DNA from: Ichthyophis bannanicus
Lineage: Eukaryota; Chordata; Amphibia; Gymnophiona; Ichthyophiidae
Direction: 5' to 3'
Assembly (NCBI GenBank): GCA_033557465.1
Contig: CM066033.1
Coordinates: 905,846,808 to 905,910,807, forward strand
Length of the DNA: 64,000 bases
Shown here: piece after piece, positions 30,011 through 41,058 of the stretch
Numbering within the stretch: position 1 is the first letter of the stretch
Layout of the letters: each line of letters starts with the position of its first letter
Notes under the pieces: generated by a model
The model's input: the letters and a program-made list of their open reading frames with translations, nothing else
Told to the model about the DNA's origin: nothing
The model's database searches: none
Translations under genes and position numbers: made by a program

Positions 30011-30811
30011 CGGGGAAAAAAGAGCCCCCGCGAGGTCAAAGGACCGGCCTTCCAGGGAAAAATAGAAAAAAGGGCACGAACGCTAGCCACGAAGGGAAAA
30101 AACCGAAAAAGAAGAATCGGGCTTGATACCGGTGTACCGAACCAGGCGGGAGGGAACCGGCATCGAACCAGGAGAAAAAATAGCGAAATCGCCAAAAAAA
30201 TCTAATTTTAACCGGGAAAACAGGACACACGTCTGGTGGGCTTCACGGAAAAAAAGAGACTGAGGTAAGATGGCACCTTTACGCGGGAAGGGAACCGCGC
30301 ATGCGTGCCTGCATTCCCAAAGGCTTTCATAGAAAGCTGGGGAAATGCTCCGCTGGGGCTTCATCGGCGCCGATGACACCCATATGTGAGGACTGACTTC
30401 CTGCTTGGTCCTGGAGAAAGTGTGGTTACTCACCTGTAGCAGATGTTCTCCATGGACAGCAGGAATAAGTCCTTATGTATGGGTGATGTTATTGATGAAG
30501 CCCTATGCGGGAATGCTCCCCAGCTTCCCCTGGAAGCTTTTGAGAGGCTGCGCTGCGCACCTGCCTGCTATGGCGCTATCTTCTCCAGTGTAATATCAAA
30601 GCAGTAGCCAAAAAGCAACTCCTTGGGGAGGTGGGCGGGTTATAAGGACTTATTCATACTGTCTTAGGAGGACACCTATTATAGGTGAGTAACTACGCTT
30701 TCTCCATGAACAAGCTGGAAGTAAGTCTTCATGTATGGGACTCCCAAGCTATAGGCTATCGAAAACTGAGGAGGTAAAAGTCCAACAGGGGCAACAAAAA
30801 TAGTGAAACAG

Positions 30812-31450
30812 TTAGAACAGTATAGGTAATCCCTCTAGGGACTCCATAGATTCAATATCCTCAGCGTACAGCAGCACTGATGTCTCTCTTACATTTGTAG
30901 ATAGCCTGGACAGACTGAAGGGCCAGTGGACAGGAGTTGGACCTGAAGATATGCCGGAAAACAGCCTGGCCAAAGTTGCTGTCCCGTCAGGAATCCCCAT
31001 GCAGATAGTAATGAGCTGTGAATGTGTGAACCGAAGACCACATAGCAGCCTTGCAGATCTCCTCTGTGGAGACTGAGCGCAGGTTAGCGACTGATGCAGC
31101 CATGGCTTGGATACTGTGAGCTGTAACATGACCATTGAGGCTCAGGCCTGTCTGGGAATATGCCAGACAAATGCAGTCAACTAGCCAAAGGGATAGTGTG
31201 CATTTAACTGCAGCACCCAGCTTACTGAGGTCAAAGGAAACAAATAGCTGAGTGGAACGCCGGTGAGCCTTCATATGTTTGAGGTAGAAGGCCAATGCCA
31301 GCTAGCAGTTCTCCGTGTGCAACGCCGTCTCGGCAAGAATGTTGGCAGAACTATCGACTGATTGAGGTGGAACGCAGAGACCATTTTCGGCAGAAAACAT
31401 GGGTGCATTTGCAAGACTTCTGGTGGAATCTGGTATAAGGCAGGTGAGCT
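30812..31450 (-). pseudogene. DIRS tyrosine recombinase C-terminal remnant (D5)
   Basis: Minus-strand 30987-31295 encodes QLFVSFDLSKLGAAVKCTLS, then GHVTAHSIQAMAASVANLRS and AMWSSVHTFTAHYYLHGDS. The nucleophile Tyr region is kept, but the His-x-x-Arg box reads HSIQ, so the catalytic Arg is lost. Upstream, VAHLPYTRFHQKSCKCTH is shifted in frame and joined to gag sequence at about 31450, the deletion junction. Confidence 0.8.
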
Positions 31451-32870
31451 ACAAAGGCTTGGAGCTCCTCCCTAACCACAGGCAGAGAGGAATGGGTCTT
31501 GGCACTCTTCACCCGCTTCAAGGCAGATTCCTCTACAATAGAGTTGTGTGGCAGCTGGGGCTTCTTGAAGCCCAGGGCCTTCTGGACCAGGTACATCGAG
31601 TCCAGTCACATGCTGATGGCTGGAACTGTGAGAGGGTTCTCCCACAGCCGCAGCAGCAGTCCCTGCAAGACATGATGCACAGGCATAGTCACTGCTTTCA
31701 TGGGGGCTGAGGGGTACTGAAGAAGCTGGAGCTCCTCCACTCTTAGCTCATCCTCCGATTCCAAGGAGAAAGGTATGGCCTTGGCCATGTCCTGCACAAA
31801 GTCCTGGAAGGACATGTCCTCTGGGGACGATTTGTGCTGCTCATATGGAGGAGACTGGTCAGAGGGAAGGTCCGGGGGACTTCCTGTCCGATATTGCAGA
31901 GTCCTCTTTGACTTCCCATCCCTTGGATTCGGACTCCAAGAGGAAATCAAAGTAGCATCAGGCCTCTTCTTGCCGCCTGCACTGGTCATGCGGAAAGAGC
32001 AGACATTGTTGGGACCCATGACACCCTGAGCGTGAACATGTGATCCCGGGGACATCAGACTCTGAGACGCTAGACAGGAAGATAGCCATGGGAACTGGTG
32101 TGGATTCCAATCTCCCGCCCAATGCACCTGTCTTGACGGGCAGCACATAGGTCTCCAGGATGGGCTGGAGGGAGTACAGTGATGACGCTAAAGGCATCAA
32201 AGGGCCAGCTTGCCACATGGCCAGGACTGCCACCACGTGAGCCTTGAGGGCTCTAAGGTGTTCCTCCAGTACCGCCGCCTTGAAGGGGACTAGGGCTGGA
32301 ATTGTGACTTTGGCCACCAGTGCAGATACCTCCCGGTGGGGACTCCATGATAAGGGGCTCATTGGGAGACATCTGGCTGCCCTCTGGGGCTATGGGAGTC
32401 AATTCTTCCCATCTGGGAGTCTATTCCTCCTGCCAGGAAAGCTTAGCGGGCCACTCCTGGCCCTCCTTCTCAGTCATGTGTCAGGAAGGGCTTCGGTACT
32501 GATGCACATGGGGCTTGTCCCAGTGCTCAGGCGCCCTGTTCGATGTCGATGGGATCGGTGTTGGGTCCTTCCTTGATTCTGTTCAGATATCAACAGCGAA
32601 TCTTTGCTCGATGCCTTGGCGCCTTGATTCCAAGTGCACCCAGGTGTCCCTCAATGTCAATGCCTCGGTGGAATCTCCTGACAGCGCCGAGGATGCTGAA
32701 TCAGACATTCCAAAGAGGGGGGGACTCTTGCTTTTTCTGGCTCTTCAGGCCCCTCTTCATCATCTGTAGGCAAAGGTCGCAGAAAGCAGCTGTTCGTCAG
32801 GTCCATTGCGCTGCAGGCACTAGTTGTGCCTGTCGGTGACCGAGATGATACAGCCACATTTTGTGCATAA
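31450..32870 (-). pseudogene. DIRS gag-like remnant (D5)
   Basis: The minus-strand reading keeps FKKPQLPHNSIVEESALKRV (31500-31590), MPVHHVLQGLLLRLWENPLT (31620-31700) and MSFQDFVQDMAKAIPFSLES (31760-31830), matching the D6 gag order, followed by Ser/Pro-rich sequence to the degraded Cys/His region near 32780-32870. Several frameshifts are present, for example near 31605 and 32030. Confidence 0.7.
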
Positions 32871-33299
32871 AGCCACTCACTGACTTAGACATGTCCGGGA
32901 AGACACTGTCGGCAAGGTCGAAGGCCTCAATTTTGCCAACAGCAGGAAAAAAAACCTGGTATGGGAAAAGCACAGAAAAAAAGACAAGAACAAAGAAAAA
33001 ACCACCGAAAGTTGGCTGGAAGCTGACTTAACCAATGACACTGGTAAATTTAGAAGAAAAGGACCCATAAGGGGGCAAAACGAGAGAAACATTTTTCCGT
33101 TGGTGCAGGACACATCCTAGTGGCTCCATGGAAAAAAAAGACTAGAGAAAATGGTTCTGTGGCAGGCAGGAAGGCAGGCGTGCATGCGCAGTGCAGCTGC
33201 CCAAAATCTTCCAATGGAAGCTGGGGAGTGTTCCCACACGGGGCTCCGTTGGTGATGTCACCCATACGCAAGGACTTGCTTGCTGCTTGTCCACAGAGA

Positions 33300-33609
33300 A
33301 TTATAACAAATCTCTATATCTTCATACATCTCTCAAGCAGAATACCTGCACTAAATGAACTCATCAACCCAATTCAATAAATTAGAGAAGTACTTATGGT
33401 ATTTTATACATTTTGTAGGATTTTTTTTTAAATTATGCTGACACTGCCTACAAAAATTTCCATAAAGTACCTAATTTAGAAAGGCCAAAAATTCAAAAAT
33501 ATCCCATATACCCACCAAAAATATATCGACTTCAACAATAAATTGAAAAGTGTACACTAGCAGTGTGAAACAATGGCGTGTTTCCCCAGTTTACAGATTC
33601 TAGGTTTTC
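33300..33609. other. AT-rich spacer, nothing identified
   Basis: No coding or repeat signature was recognised in this 310-bp A/T-rich stretch. Confidence 0.5.
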
Positions 33610-33685
33610 TCCGTCTCCATCATCTGATGGCAGGGGGACATGATCCACTTGTCTGGGCTAATCTAGCAAGACAATCTGGATGATG
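33610..33685 (-). repeat. DIRS family-2 right-end fragment
   Basis: CATCATCTGATGGCAG, CCACTTGTCTGG and ATCTAGCAAGACAATCTGG match the right ends at 48000-48191 and 49085-49195. It is a short orphan terminal repeat. Confidence 0.5.
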
Positions 33686-34427
33686 TTTCCCCAAGCTCCA
33701 GAATCAGGCATACAGGGAGGTGCATATGTGCATCATCGGCTACATATGTGTGTCTGTCATGGGGAGTGTCAGGGGCTGCACGCCTGTTTCATGACTCCTT
33801 CCCAAGCTTCCTCCAAGCCCTCTCTCATATACCCCCACCCATCCAGGCCTCCTTTCATTCCATTCTTGTCCCTGGCTGTAGCACACCTCAAAAATGCCAT
33901 GGTTCAGGCTTCCCCAATGCGATTGGCTCTCTGAATGGGGGTGTCATAAGGGGCAGGAAGTTTGGGCTGATCTTCTAGTTTTAAGTCTCGTTGAGACTTC
34001 AAACTGCAAAATCAACCCAAACTTTCTGTGGCTTCAACATTCAGACAGCTGATCTCATTGAGGGAAGCCTGCATCATGGCACTGGTCACTTATGAATGCG
34101 TAAACATGCATACAAATTTCCCTGCCACCTGAACTCTTGACAATAGATGTTATCCCTTAGAAAAACGCGCCTAACAATGAATATATCAAATAATAAATCA
34201 ATGTTCACAAAAGGAGCCTGTAAGTCTGTGCCATCGATAACTGTAATAGGCTCTCCTTGATTTTCATCATGTCGATTATCAGAAATTTATAAAATTCAAT
34301 CCATATGTGCAAACAGTATATTCATCAAACATATAATATAATCCAATTCATATACTGATTTAAACCAAATTATTTCATGAATAGAAGTAAACTATACCTT
34401 TCCATTGATGCTTCAGTTCATACAAGG
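33686..34427. other. Non-coding stretch, nothing identified
   Basis: Apart from short open frames (33680-33978) without recognisable features, I see no element or gene here. GTTTTAAGTCTCGTTGAGAC is a short inverted repeat near 33980. Confidence 0.4.
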
Positions 34428-36185
34428 TGACATTTTACTTACCAGATAATGTCCTTTCCTTGAGTCCTGCTAGACCAGTCCGGACCAGTGGGCTGTGTGG
34501 ATACAGATGGAGAATGAAATGCCCAGCTTTCAATGACATCAATCCCCATGCCTCTATCAGCCTGAGCCACTAGAGGGCACTTCAGTATTCATCCCAAATC
34601 AAATGGGAAAGCATGGCAAACCTCACACAGCCTCAACGTGGGCAACAATGATGAATCAAACAGAGAAACTATGCACAGGAGAGATATAGACTTGTAGAGC
34701 CAAGCATATAAATCATAGTGGATCAAGGTAGGCCTCAACGTAACAGACCAAACACAGTTCCAGGGGAGGGTCCTGGACTGGTCTAGCAGGACTCAAGGAA
34801 AGGACATTATCTGGTAAATAAAATGTCACCTTCCATATCACCCTGCTAGAACAGCCCAAATGGGATGTACCAAAGTTATGCGACCAGTGGGCAGGAAGAC
34901 AACATACAGTAGCAGCTCATAAACTTTAAGCCAAAGGCCATATCTGCCCAAGCACGGACATCCAAGCAGTAATGCTTGACAAAAAAAGTGGAAAGTGATT
35001 TGCATGTTGCTGCACAACAATGTCTGAAGGGGCTGCTGAACTACAAACTACCCATGAGGATGCTTGTGCCAGAGTCGAATGACTGCAGAAACCATCTGGA
35101 CCGGATGGTTCCGTTACAGATACGCCGAGGCAATTGCCTCCTTGATCCAGCACCCCAAGGTAGACTTGGCTGCCCTGACATCCTTGTGCGGCCATCAAAC
35201 AGCACAAAAAGGTGATTGGACATACAGAACAAATTCATAAACTCCAAGTCCCAGAAAAGCACCCTCCAGACAGCCACAAGTTGAAGATCCTCCAGTAGGA
35301 AGACACTGCCCACTTGAGTATGGAATCGTGCTCCCAGGAATTCTGGGATTGGGAAGCCCCAACAAACGCTTTTCCAATTGACCACCCAGCTGAGGCCTTC
35401 CAGAAGGACATGAGCCGAAACCAGAGAGGCATCCAAGAGAGAATAGGCTCAGATGAGCCAGTCATCTAGAAATGAATGTACACAAAGTCCTTAGTGTTGC
35501 AGTGCATCAACCACCCCCACCATGACACTGGAGAAGGTTCTTGGGGCAGTGGAGAGGCCGAGAGGGTGGCAAACTGAAGGTGTGAGCCAAACATGGCAAA
35601 ACAAAGACATCTCTGCTGATCCTCCCGGACTGGGATATGAAAACATGCTTTGGCCAAACCAGAGATGTTAGGAAATCCCTCCAGAGCATTGCTGAAATCA
35701 CTGATCTCAAAGTCTCCATTCAGAAGTGCAACACATACAAAAGGAGCATTGACTGCCTTGAGGCCATTGGTTGGAAGACAACATCCTTCTTTGGCATCCT
35801 GAGAGAAAGGAAATATCTGCCCTAGCCCTGCTCAGCCAGGGGCACGGGCACTACTGCCTTTAGGCACCGTAACTTGTGCCTAAAGGCTTTCATGTCTGCC
35901 AAACCACAAGGAGAGATGACAAATGCCTCCAGTATCAGCTGCTTGCAGTCCAGGACAGAGCCGCTTTGAATGATGTCTAGCACTCTTTGAATGGGCCCCA
36001 AAACCTACATAGTGAGGAACACCCTCTAGAGGGGACAGTGTCTCTGGGCCCACGAGCCCCATCAAAAGGACAACTTATGGGTCCAAAATCCAGAAGCAAA
36101 AAAGGGCTTTCCAGGATGAAACATTAGGAATCCTGAGACACCCAGAAGTCAGTTCAGCGCTACCGCAATGGATGGGCATAAGTCA
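34428..36185 (-). mobile_element. Second-family DIRS element, decayed (E1)
   Basis: The left end (34428-34490, with TTACTTACCAGATAATGTCC and GTCCTGCTAGACCAGTCC) is repeated as reverse complement at 34765-34833, and the next 37 bases (34834-34870) are the reverse complement of the family-2 right end seen at 48150-48191. This is an ICR, so the element is a DIRS, but its termini are unrelated in sequence to the family-A copies. Recombinase remnants lie at 34885-35200 and RT remnants at 35440-35900 (near 35453-35470 the minus strand reads LDDWLI). No right end adjoins it. Confidence 0.7.
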
Positions 36186-36189
36186 AAGA

Positions 36190-36440
36190 GGGAAAATATC
36201 CAATGTAAATAATTTAATGGTTGTTTGTATTATTAATATCTCATAAAGTTGAAGTTTATTATTCAATGTAAATAGTTGAACCTGACCGTTCAATGTAAAT
36301 AGTTGAATCCGATTGTTCAATGTAAATGTATACAACTGTGTACAATTGTTAAGATGTTTCATGTAAACCGCCCTTGATCGTTGGAAGGGGCAGTATAGAA
36401 GAAAATAGATAGATAAATAAATAAAATAAATAAAAGACCC
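36190..36440 (+). repeat. L2-like LINE 3' tail
   Basis: The block contains three short repeats of TTCAATGTAAATAGTTGAA type, then GTAAACCGCCCTT with a partly decayed hairpin partner AAGGGGCAGT (36367-36375 with 36385-36394) and an AATAAATAAAATAAATAAA tail. It is the third of four such tails. Confidence 0.7.
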
Positions 36441-36649
36441 TGCTTGCTGTCCAGGCCCTTTCGGTCTATCCTCTGGAAGGCGATAAGACTCTGCCTCGTT
36501 CAAGCCCTTCACCAACTTCTCCAATCAGTCCAAGAGAGACTTCCCTTAAGGCCAGTTGAGTTAGCTGAGTTGTGGAGGATGTATCCGCCACTTAGTGGTG
36601 AAGCCATAATCAACACCATGTCACTGTCAACAGGGTAACATCCCTAGCC
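36441..36649. other. Unassigned segment, possibly DIRS family-2 gag
   Basis: The minus strand reads LNEAESYRLPEDRPKGPGQQ up to the L2-like tail. It may continue the E1 element interrupted by the tail, but I cannot show this. Confidence 0.3.
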
Positions 36650-36757
36650 GCCAAGCCAGCTTTAACATCTTTGTTAGTGATATAGTGGAAGGGCTGTCGG
36701 GTAAGGTTTGCCTCTTTGCGGATGATACCAAAATCTGCATTAGAGTAGATGCCCAGG
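36650..36757 (+). pseudogene. CR1-like LINE (family B) RT fragment, left part
   Basis: The plus strand encodes FNIFVSDIVEGLSGKVCLFA then DDTKICIRVDAQES, including the catalytic FADD. It breaks off at the DIRS left end at 36758 and continues at 42207 with VDNLRRDLAKLEE, so the DIRS insertion point is known almost to the base. Confidence 0.88.
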
Positions 36758-37029
36758 AAAGCATAGTTACTCACCTGTAACAGGTGATCTCCGGGAACAG
36801 CATGAATTTAGTCTTCACATATGGGTATCGTCGGTACCGAAGGAGCCTGCGCGGGAACGCTCCCCAGCATCCAATTAGAAAGCTTTTGGGAGCATCCCAC
36901 AGCGCCTGCGTGCTGCATTCCCGCCTTTCCCAACTGCCTCTCTCCAGTTGAGTTTAAAGCTGAGACAGACAAAGAGAGAGAGAGGGAAAGAGAAAGAGAG
37001 ATACAACTCCTAGGGGAGGTGGGTGGGTT

Positions 37030-37128
37030 GTGAAGACTAAATTCCTGCTGTTCCCGGAGATCACCTGTTACAGGTGAGTAACTATGCTATCTCCAGGAAC
37101 AAGCAGGAATGTAGTCTTCACATATGGG
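37030..37128. repeat. DIRS D6 internal complementary region
   Basis: Positions 37030-37088 are the reverse complement of the left end 36764-36822, and 37084-37128 of the right end 42162-42206. The junction reads GTAACTATGCTATCTCCAGG. Confidence 0.9.
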
Positions 37129-37359
37129 GACTCCCTAGCTTTAGATGCCAGGGAGAGACCCCAGAAGCTGTGTGTCCCTGAGAAAGGGCTCCACTTCCCC
37201 CCATGGATCTCTGGCATCCTACCAGGGATGGTGGGTAGGAGTTGATTAGGTACGGAACAGGTGATGGAGAACAGCCTGACCAAACAAGGCATCCCGGCGG
37301 GAGTCTTTGTCCAAGCAGTAATGGGCTGTGAAGGTATGAACCGAGGCCCAGGTGGCTGC

Positions 37360-38882
37360 TCAACAGATGTCGTTGATAGACACAGAGTGCAGATGAGCCA
37401 TTGAAGCTGCCATGGCTCTCACATTGTGAGCTGTGAGATGGCCCTCCAGAGGAAGATTCTTACTCTGATAGGTAAAGGAAATACACTGAGCAATCCAGTT
37501 AGACAGTGTTATCTTGGAGACTTGAGGTCCCAAATGAGAAGGATCAAAAGCAACAAAGAGTTGGGAGGACTTTCTATGTTGCTGTGTTCTTTGTAAGTAA
37601 AAGGCTAAAGCTCTTTTACAGTCCAAAGTATGAAGATTCCTTTCTGCATTTGATGCATGAGGCCTTGGAAAAAACACAGGTAGGTAGACCGCTTGGTTTA
37701 GATGAAAAGGCAAGACCACCTTTGGCATAAGTGTGGATGAGCCCTAAGGATTACCTTGTCATGATGGAACCTTGTGCCTGCAACTCACTGATGCGACGTG
37801 CTGATGTGATTGCAATGAGAAAGATAACCTTCCAAGAAAGGAATTTCAATTAGGTAGTAGGCTAAGGGTTCGAAAGGTGGCTTCATGAGCTGACCAAGAA
37901 CCAAGTTTAAGTCCCATGCCACCGGTGGTGGCCTAATGGGAGGCTTGCTTAGAAGGCCTCTCATGAATCTTGCTATAAGAGGATGGGAGGAAATAGGTTG
38001 TCCATTCAGAGGTTTGAGAGAAGCTGCAATAGCACTCAAATGGACTCTTACTAAATTAGTCTTAAGTCCTGCATTGGATAAATGAAGGAGATACTCCAGT
38101 AATGATTCCAGAGGTATCGCCAGGAGGCTAAGACCCTTCTGCGAGCACCATATGGTAAACCTTCTCCACTTGAAAGCATAAGAGAGTCTTGTGGAAGGCT
38201 TCCTGAAAGCATAAAGGATATCCTTTACTTGTTGAGAAAGATTAAGATCAAGAAGCTTGAACAGGGTTTTGGGAATTAGGGGAATGGTTGGAAAGGCATA
38301 AAGGAAGTCTTGACCGCAATGGAGGAGGAAAGCATCCCTGGCCTGAGAGCCTTGAGACGGAATTCTGGAACAGAATTGGGGAAGTTTGGCATTCAACGGA
38401 CTTGCAAAGAGGCCTATGTCCGGGGTTCCCCAAATTTGAAAAATCTTGGCCATCTGGTCTGCATGCAGAGACCATTCGTGTGGAAGCAGAACTCGACTGA
38501 GTCTGTCTGCCCAAGAGTTTTGGATGCTTGGAAGATACACTGCCAGGAGATGAATCTGATGCTCTCTGGCGAGGGCCCATAGTCGCAAAGCTTCATTGCA
38601 AAGCGACAGAGAGCCTGTTCCCCCCTGCTTGTTCACGTAGAACATGGCTACTTGATTGTCTGTATGAATGAGGACTGTCTTGTAGCTGAGTAGGGTGTGG
38701 AACACTCGAAGAGCAAGGAAGATTGCTCTGAGTTCTAAGAGATTGATATATAGATGAGTCTCCTGTGGAGTCCAGGTGCCTTGGGTGGAGAGGTCTTGCA
38801 GATGAGCTCCCCAACCCATTGGTGAGGCATCCGTTGTGAGAGTTGCCTGGGGCAAAGGTTGTTGAAATGGGGACCCCACCAA
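37360..38882 (-). pseudogene. DIRS RNase H fused to tyrosine recombinase (D6)
   Basis: The 365-codon frame 37785-38882 encodes RNase H (TTDASPMGWGAHLQ, INLLELRAIFLAL, VLIHTDNQVAMFYVNKQGG, WADRLSRVL), passes through GLFASPLNAKLPQFC and PKTLFKL, and then jumps in frame to the recombinase (LSQQVKDILYAFRKPS, AFKWRRFTIWC). The methyltransferase-like segment and recombinase N-terminus found in D9 are deleted. The recombinase catalytic part continues, after frame changes, at 37360-37728 (LTAHNVRAMAASMAHLHS, with the His-x-x-Arg box intact). The nucleophile Tyr region falls below 37360 and is out of frame. Confidence 0.85.
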
Positions 38883-38888
38883 CAGGTT

Positions 38889-39911
38889 TTAAGTGGACTG
38901 CCACCATTGGAGGGACAAAATAAGGCAATTTGTGTTTGCTATTTTGTCTGACAGGCACCCTGATGCCTGGGTCCATTGAGTGGATAAAGTCCACTGAGCT
39001 GCTCTCATATGGAGACGAGCATAAGGAACCACATGCACGGTAGATGCCATGTGGCCTAGTAGTTGTAACATTTCCCGAGCAGTGAGATGGGACTTTAGCA
39101 CTGCTTGAGAAGCTAACTGCACCATGTGAAGGCAACGGTTATGAGGAAGATAGGACCTTGCCTTTCTGGTATCCAACAAAGCTCCTATGAACTCTAGAGA
39201 CTGAGTGGGAGTTAGGCTGGATTTTGGGATGTTGATGACCAGACCCAAATACTGAAGGATACACATTGTGCAAGATATAGAAGTCCTGGCCTCTGACTCT
39301 GATGGGGCTCAAATGAGCCAGTCGTCTAAGTAGGGGAAGACGAATATTCCTAGAGTGCGGAGAAATGCTGCTACCACAGCCATGCATTTCATAAACACCC
39401 TTGGTGCTGAGGCCAGACCAAAAGGAAGCACCCTGTATTGGTAGTGCTTTCCTTGAAAAAGGAACCGAAGGAACTTTCTGTGAGTTGGATGGATGAGAAC
39501 ATGGGTGTACGCATCCTTGAGATCTAGAGAACAAAGCCAATCCTGACTCTGGAGGTATGGCAGCAGAGTTCCTAGAGAAATCATCTTGAATTTCTCTTTG
39601 AACAGGAATTTGTTCAATTCTCTGAGGTCTAAAATAGGTCTGTGTCCCCCTGTTTTCTTTGGGATAAGGAAATAGGGGGAGTAGAACCCTGTACCTTGTT
39701 GAGCTATGGGTACCTCCTCTATTGCCCCTTGGGCAAGAAGCATAGTGACCTCTTGATCTAACAGGTTGATAAGAGAGGTCTGAGAATTGAACTGTCTTAC
39801 CATTGTGGGAGGGGGCATGCAAAGAAAGTGAAGCTTATACCCCTCTTTTATAATGGAGAGAGAGTCCACTGTTCTGCTGTAATCTGCCCCCATCTGGGGG
39901 CAAAGTGACAC
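38889..39911 (-). pseudogene. DIRS reverse transcriptase (D6)
   Basis: The 200-codon frame 39309-39911 has FYSPYFLIPKKTGGHRPILD, WLCSLDLKDAYTHVLIHP, FGLASAPRVFMKCMAVVAAF and an intact catalytic box, FPYLDDWLI. A TGA follows at once where copy D9 has an Arg codon, consistent with a CpG to TpG change (CGA to TGA). The downstream thumb region (LGLVINIPKSSLTPTQSLEF) continues in another frame at 38889-39266. No other defect is visible in the RT core. Confidence 0.88.
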
Positions 39912-41012
39912 AACCTTCCTGGAATGGTGGAAGGTTCTGGACCATTGAGAGCCAGGAAGGCTAAGTTCTCTAGATGGAAGTCAAAGGCCTTGTGGAGGCT
40001 GAGACTGCTGAGACGGTTGAGGCTTAGCAGTCTTTGCTTTCCTTTGTTTAGGAGGCTGCTGACTCTTCCGGACAGGTTGACCTGCAGAGCGTCCCTGTTG
40101 GGAATAAGAAGGATAAAACCTCTTCTTTTTAGAGAAGAATGGTTTCTTGAAAGATTTCCTTCTTGCAGGATCAGCTGTGGCCTTGGATAGTCTATCCAAG
40201 GTGGAGTTGTCAGCATCCAACTCATTGGCTCTCTCTTGCCAATGTTTGCCGAACAGATTCTCACCTGTACAAGGAATACTGCCCAGTTTGTCCTGTACCC
40301 AGAGCTCCAAATCGGATGCCTTGAGCCAGGTTATTCTATGTGCACCTATGGCAATGGCAGAGGTTCTGCTTATGCACTCAAAACAGTCAAAAGCTGCACG
40401 GTTGAGAAATTTAGAAACATCCTGGGCATGTTTAACCAGTGTGAGAAAGTCCTGCCTCTTATCCTCAGGAAGAAGAGGGCTCAAAACCTCTAAATCACCT
40501 GTGACTTCCTTAAGGAACATTCCCATATATAAAATATAGGAACTGATCCTAGCAGAAAGCATGGAAGCCTGGAAAGTACGACGTCCAAAGGCATCCAAAG
40601 TTCGACACTCACGTCCTGGAGGATTAGAGGCATGCCTCTTTGCACTTCTGATCCTTCTCATAGCCGATTCCACTACAATGGAGTGGTGAGGAAGCTGAGT
40701 TTTCTGGAAACCAGGACACGTAGGCACTCAATACATAGTATCCAGTCTACGTGAGTGAGGAGAGGTGGTAAGAGGTGTCTCCCACATTCTCAACATGAGA
40801 TCATGTAAGATCTCATGGACAGGCAAAGTAGCTACCTCCTTAGGAGCTTTGGGATATTGTAAGATTTCCAACTCCTTTGCCCTGGGCTCTGTTTCAGGAG
40901 CCACAGTAATGGACAGACCTCGAGCCACCTCCCTGATGAAGTCCTGAAAGGAGATATCCTCTGGAGGAGACATCCTGTGTTTAGGGGAGGAAGGCTCCTC
41001 TGGGAGAAGCAT
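39848..41012 (-). pseudogene. DIRS gag-like C-terminal part (D6)
   Basis: The 248-codon frame 39981-40727 begins with PGFQKTQLPHHSIVVESAMR and contains SSYILYMGMFLKEVTGDLEV, LELWVQDKLGSIPCTGENLF and a basic tail (KSQQPPKQRKAKTAKPQPS). The preceding piece 40728-41012 has ISFQDFIREVARGLS and LPVHEILHDLMLRMWETPL. A stop at about 40727 (CAATAC region) separates the two. Gag-like function is inferred from position and from the basic tail. Confidence 0.75.
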
Positions 41013-41058
41013 TCCGGTACCGACAGAACTGTCAGAATCCTCAGATTCTTCCGAGGAC

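Larger units (their letters stand above)
24315..30420 (-). mobile_element. DIRS retrotransposon, nearly complete (copy D4)
   Basis: The element is about 6.1 kb (5.8 kb without a 333-bp insertion) and lies on the minus strand. In minus-strand order it has the 5' inverted repeat (30260-30420), leader (30011-30260), gag-like ORFs (29024-30010 and 28080-29039), RT (27163-28150), RNase H and C-terminal domain (25845-27162), tyrosine recombinase (24808-26265), ICR (24582-24679) and 3' inverted repeat (24315-24490). There is no target-site duplication, as expected for DIRS. Disabling lesions are a 10-nt deletion at the RT active site, the 333-bp insertion at 26839, and a 14-G tract in gag. Confidence 0.93.
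30421..33299 (-). mobile_element. DIRS retrotransposon with internal deletion (copy D5)
   Basis: This 2.9-kb copy directly abuts D4: its 3' end (TGTGGTTACTCACCTG) begins at the base after the D4 5' end. It retains the 3' terminal repeat (30426-30580), ICR (30641-30738), recombinase C-terminal part (30812-31450), gag-like region (31450-32870), leader and 5' terminal repeat (33170-33299). RT, RNase H and the N-terminal recombinase are deleted. The palindrome is degraded. It is probably dependent on other copies or dead. Confidence 0.85.

Noticed and set aside
29136..30065. 309-codon plus-strand open frame opposite the D4 gag, with a similar 241-codon frame at 57294-58019 opposite the D7 gag
   Set aside because: Both lie antisense to a Ser/Arg-rich GC-rich coding region; the reverse complement of such codons rarely forms stops. 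There are no recognisable motifs.
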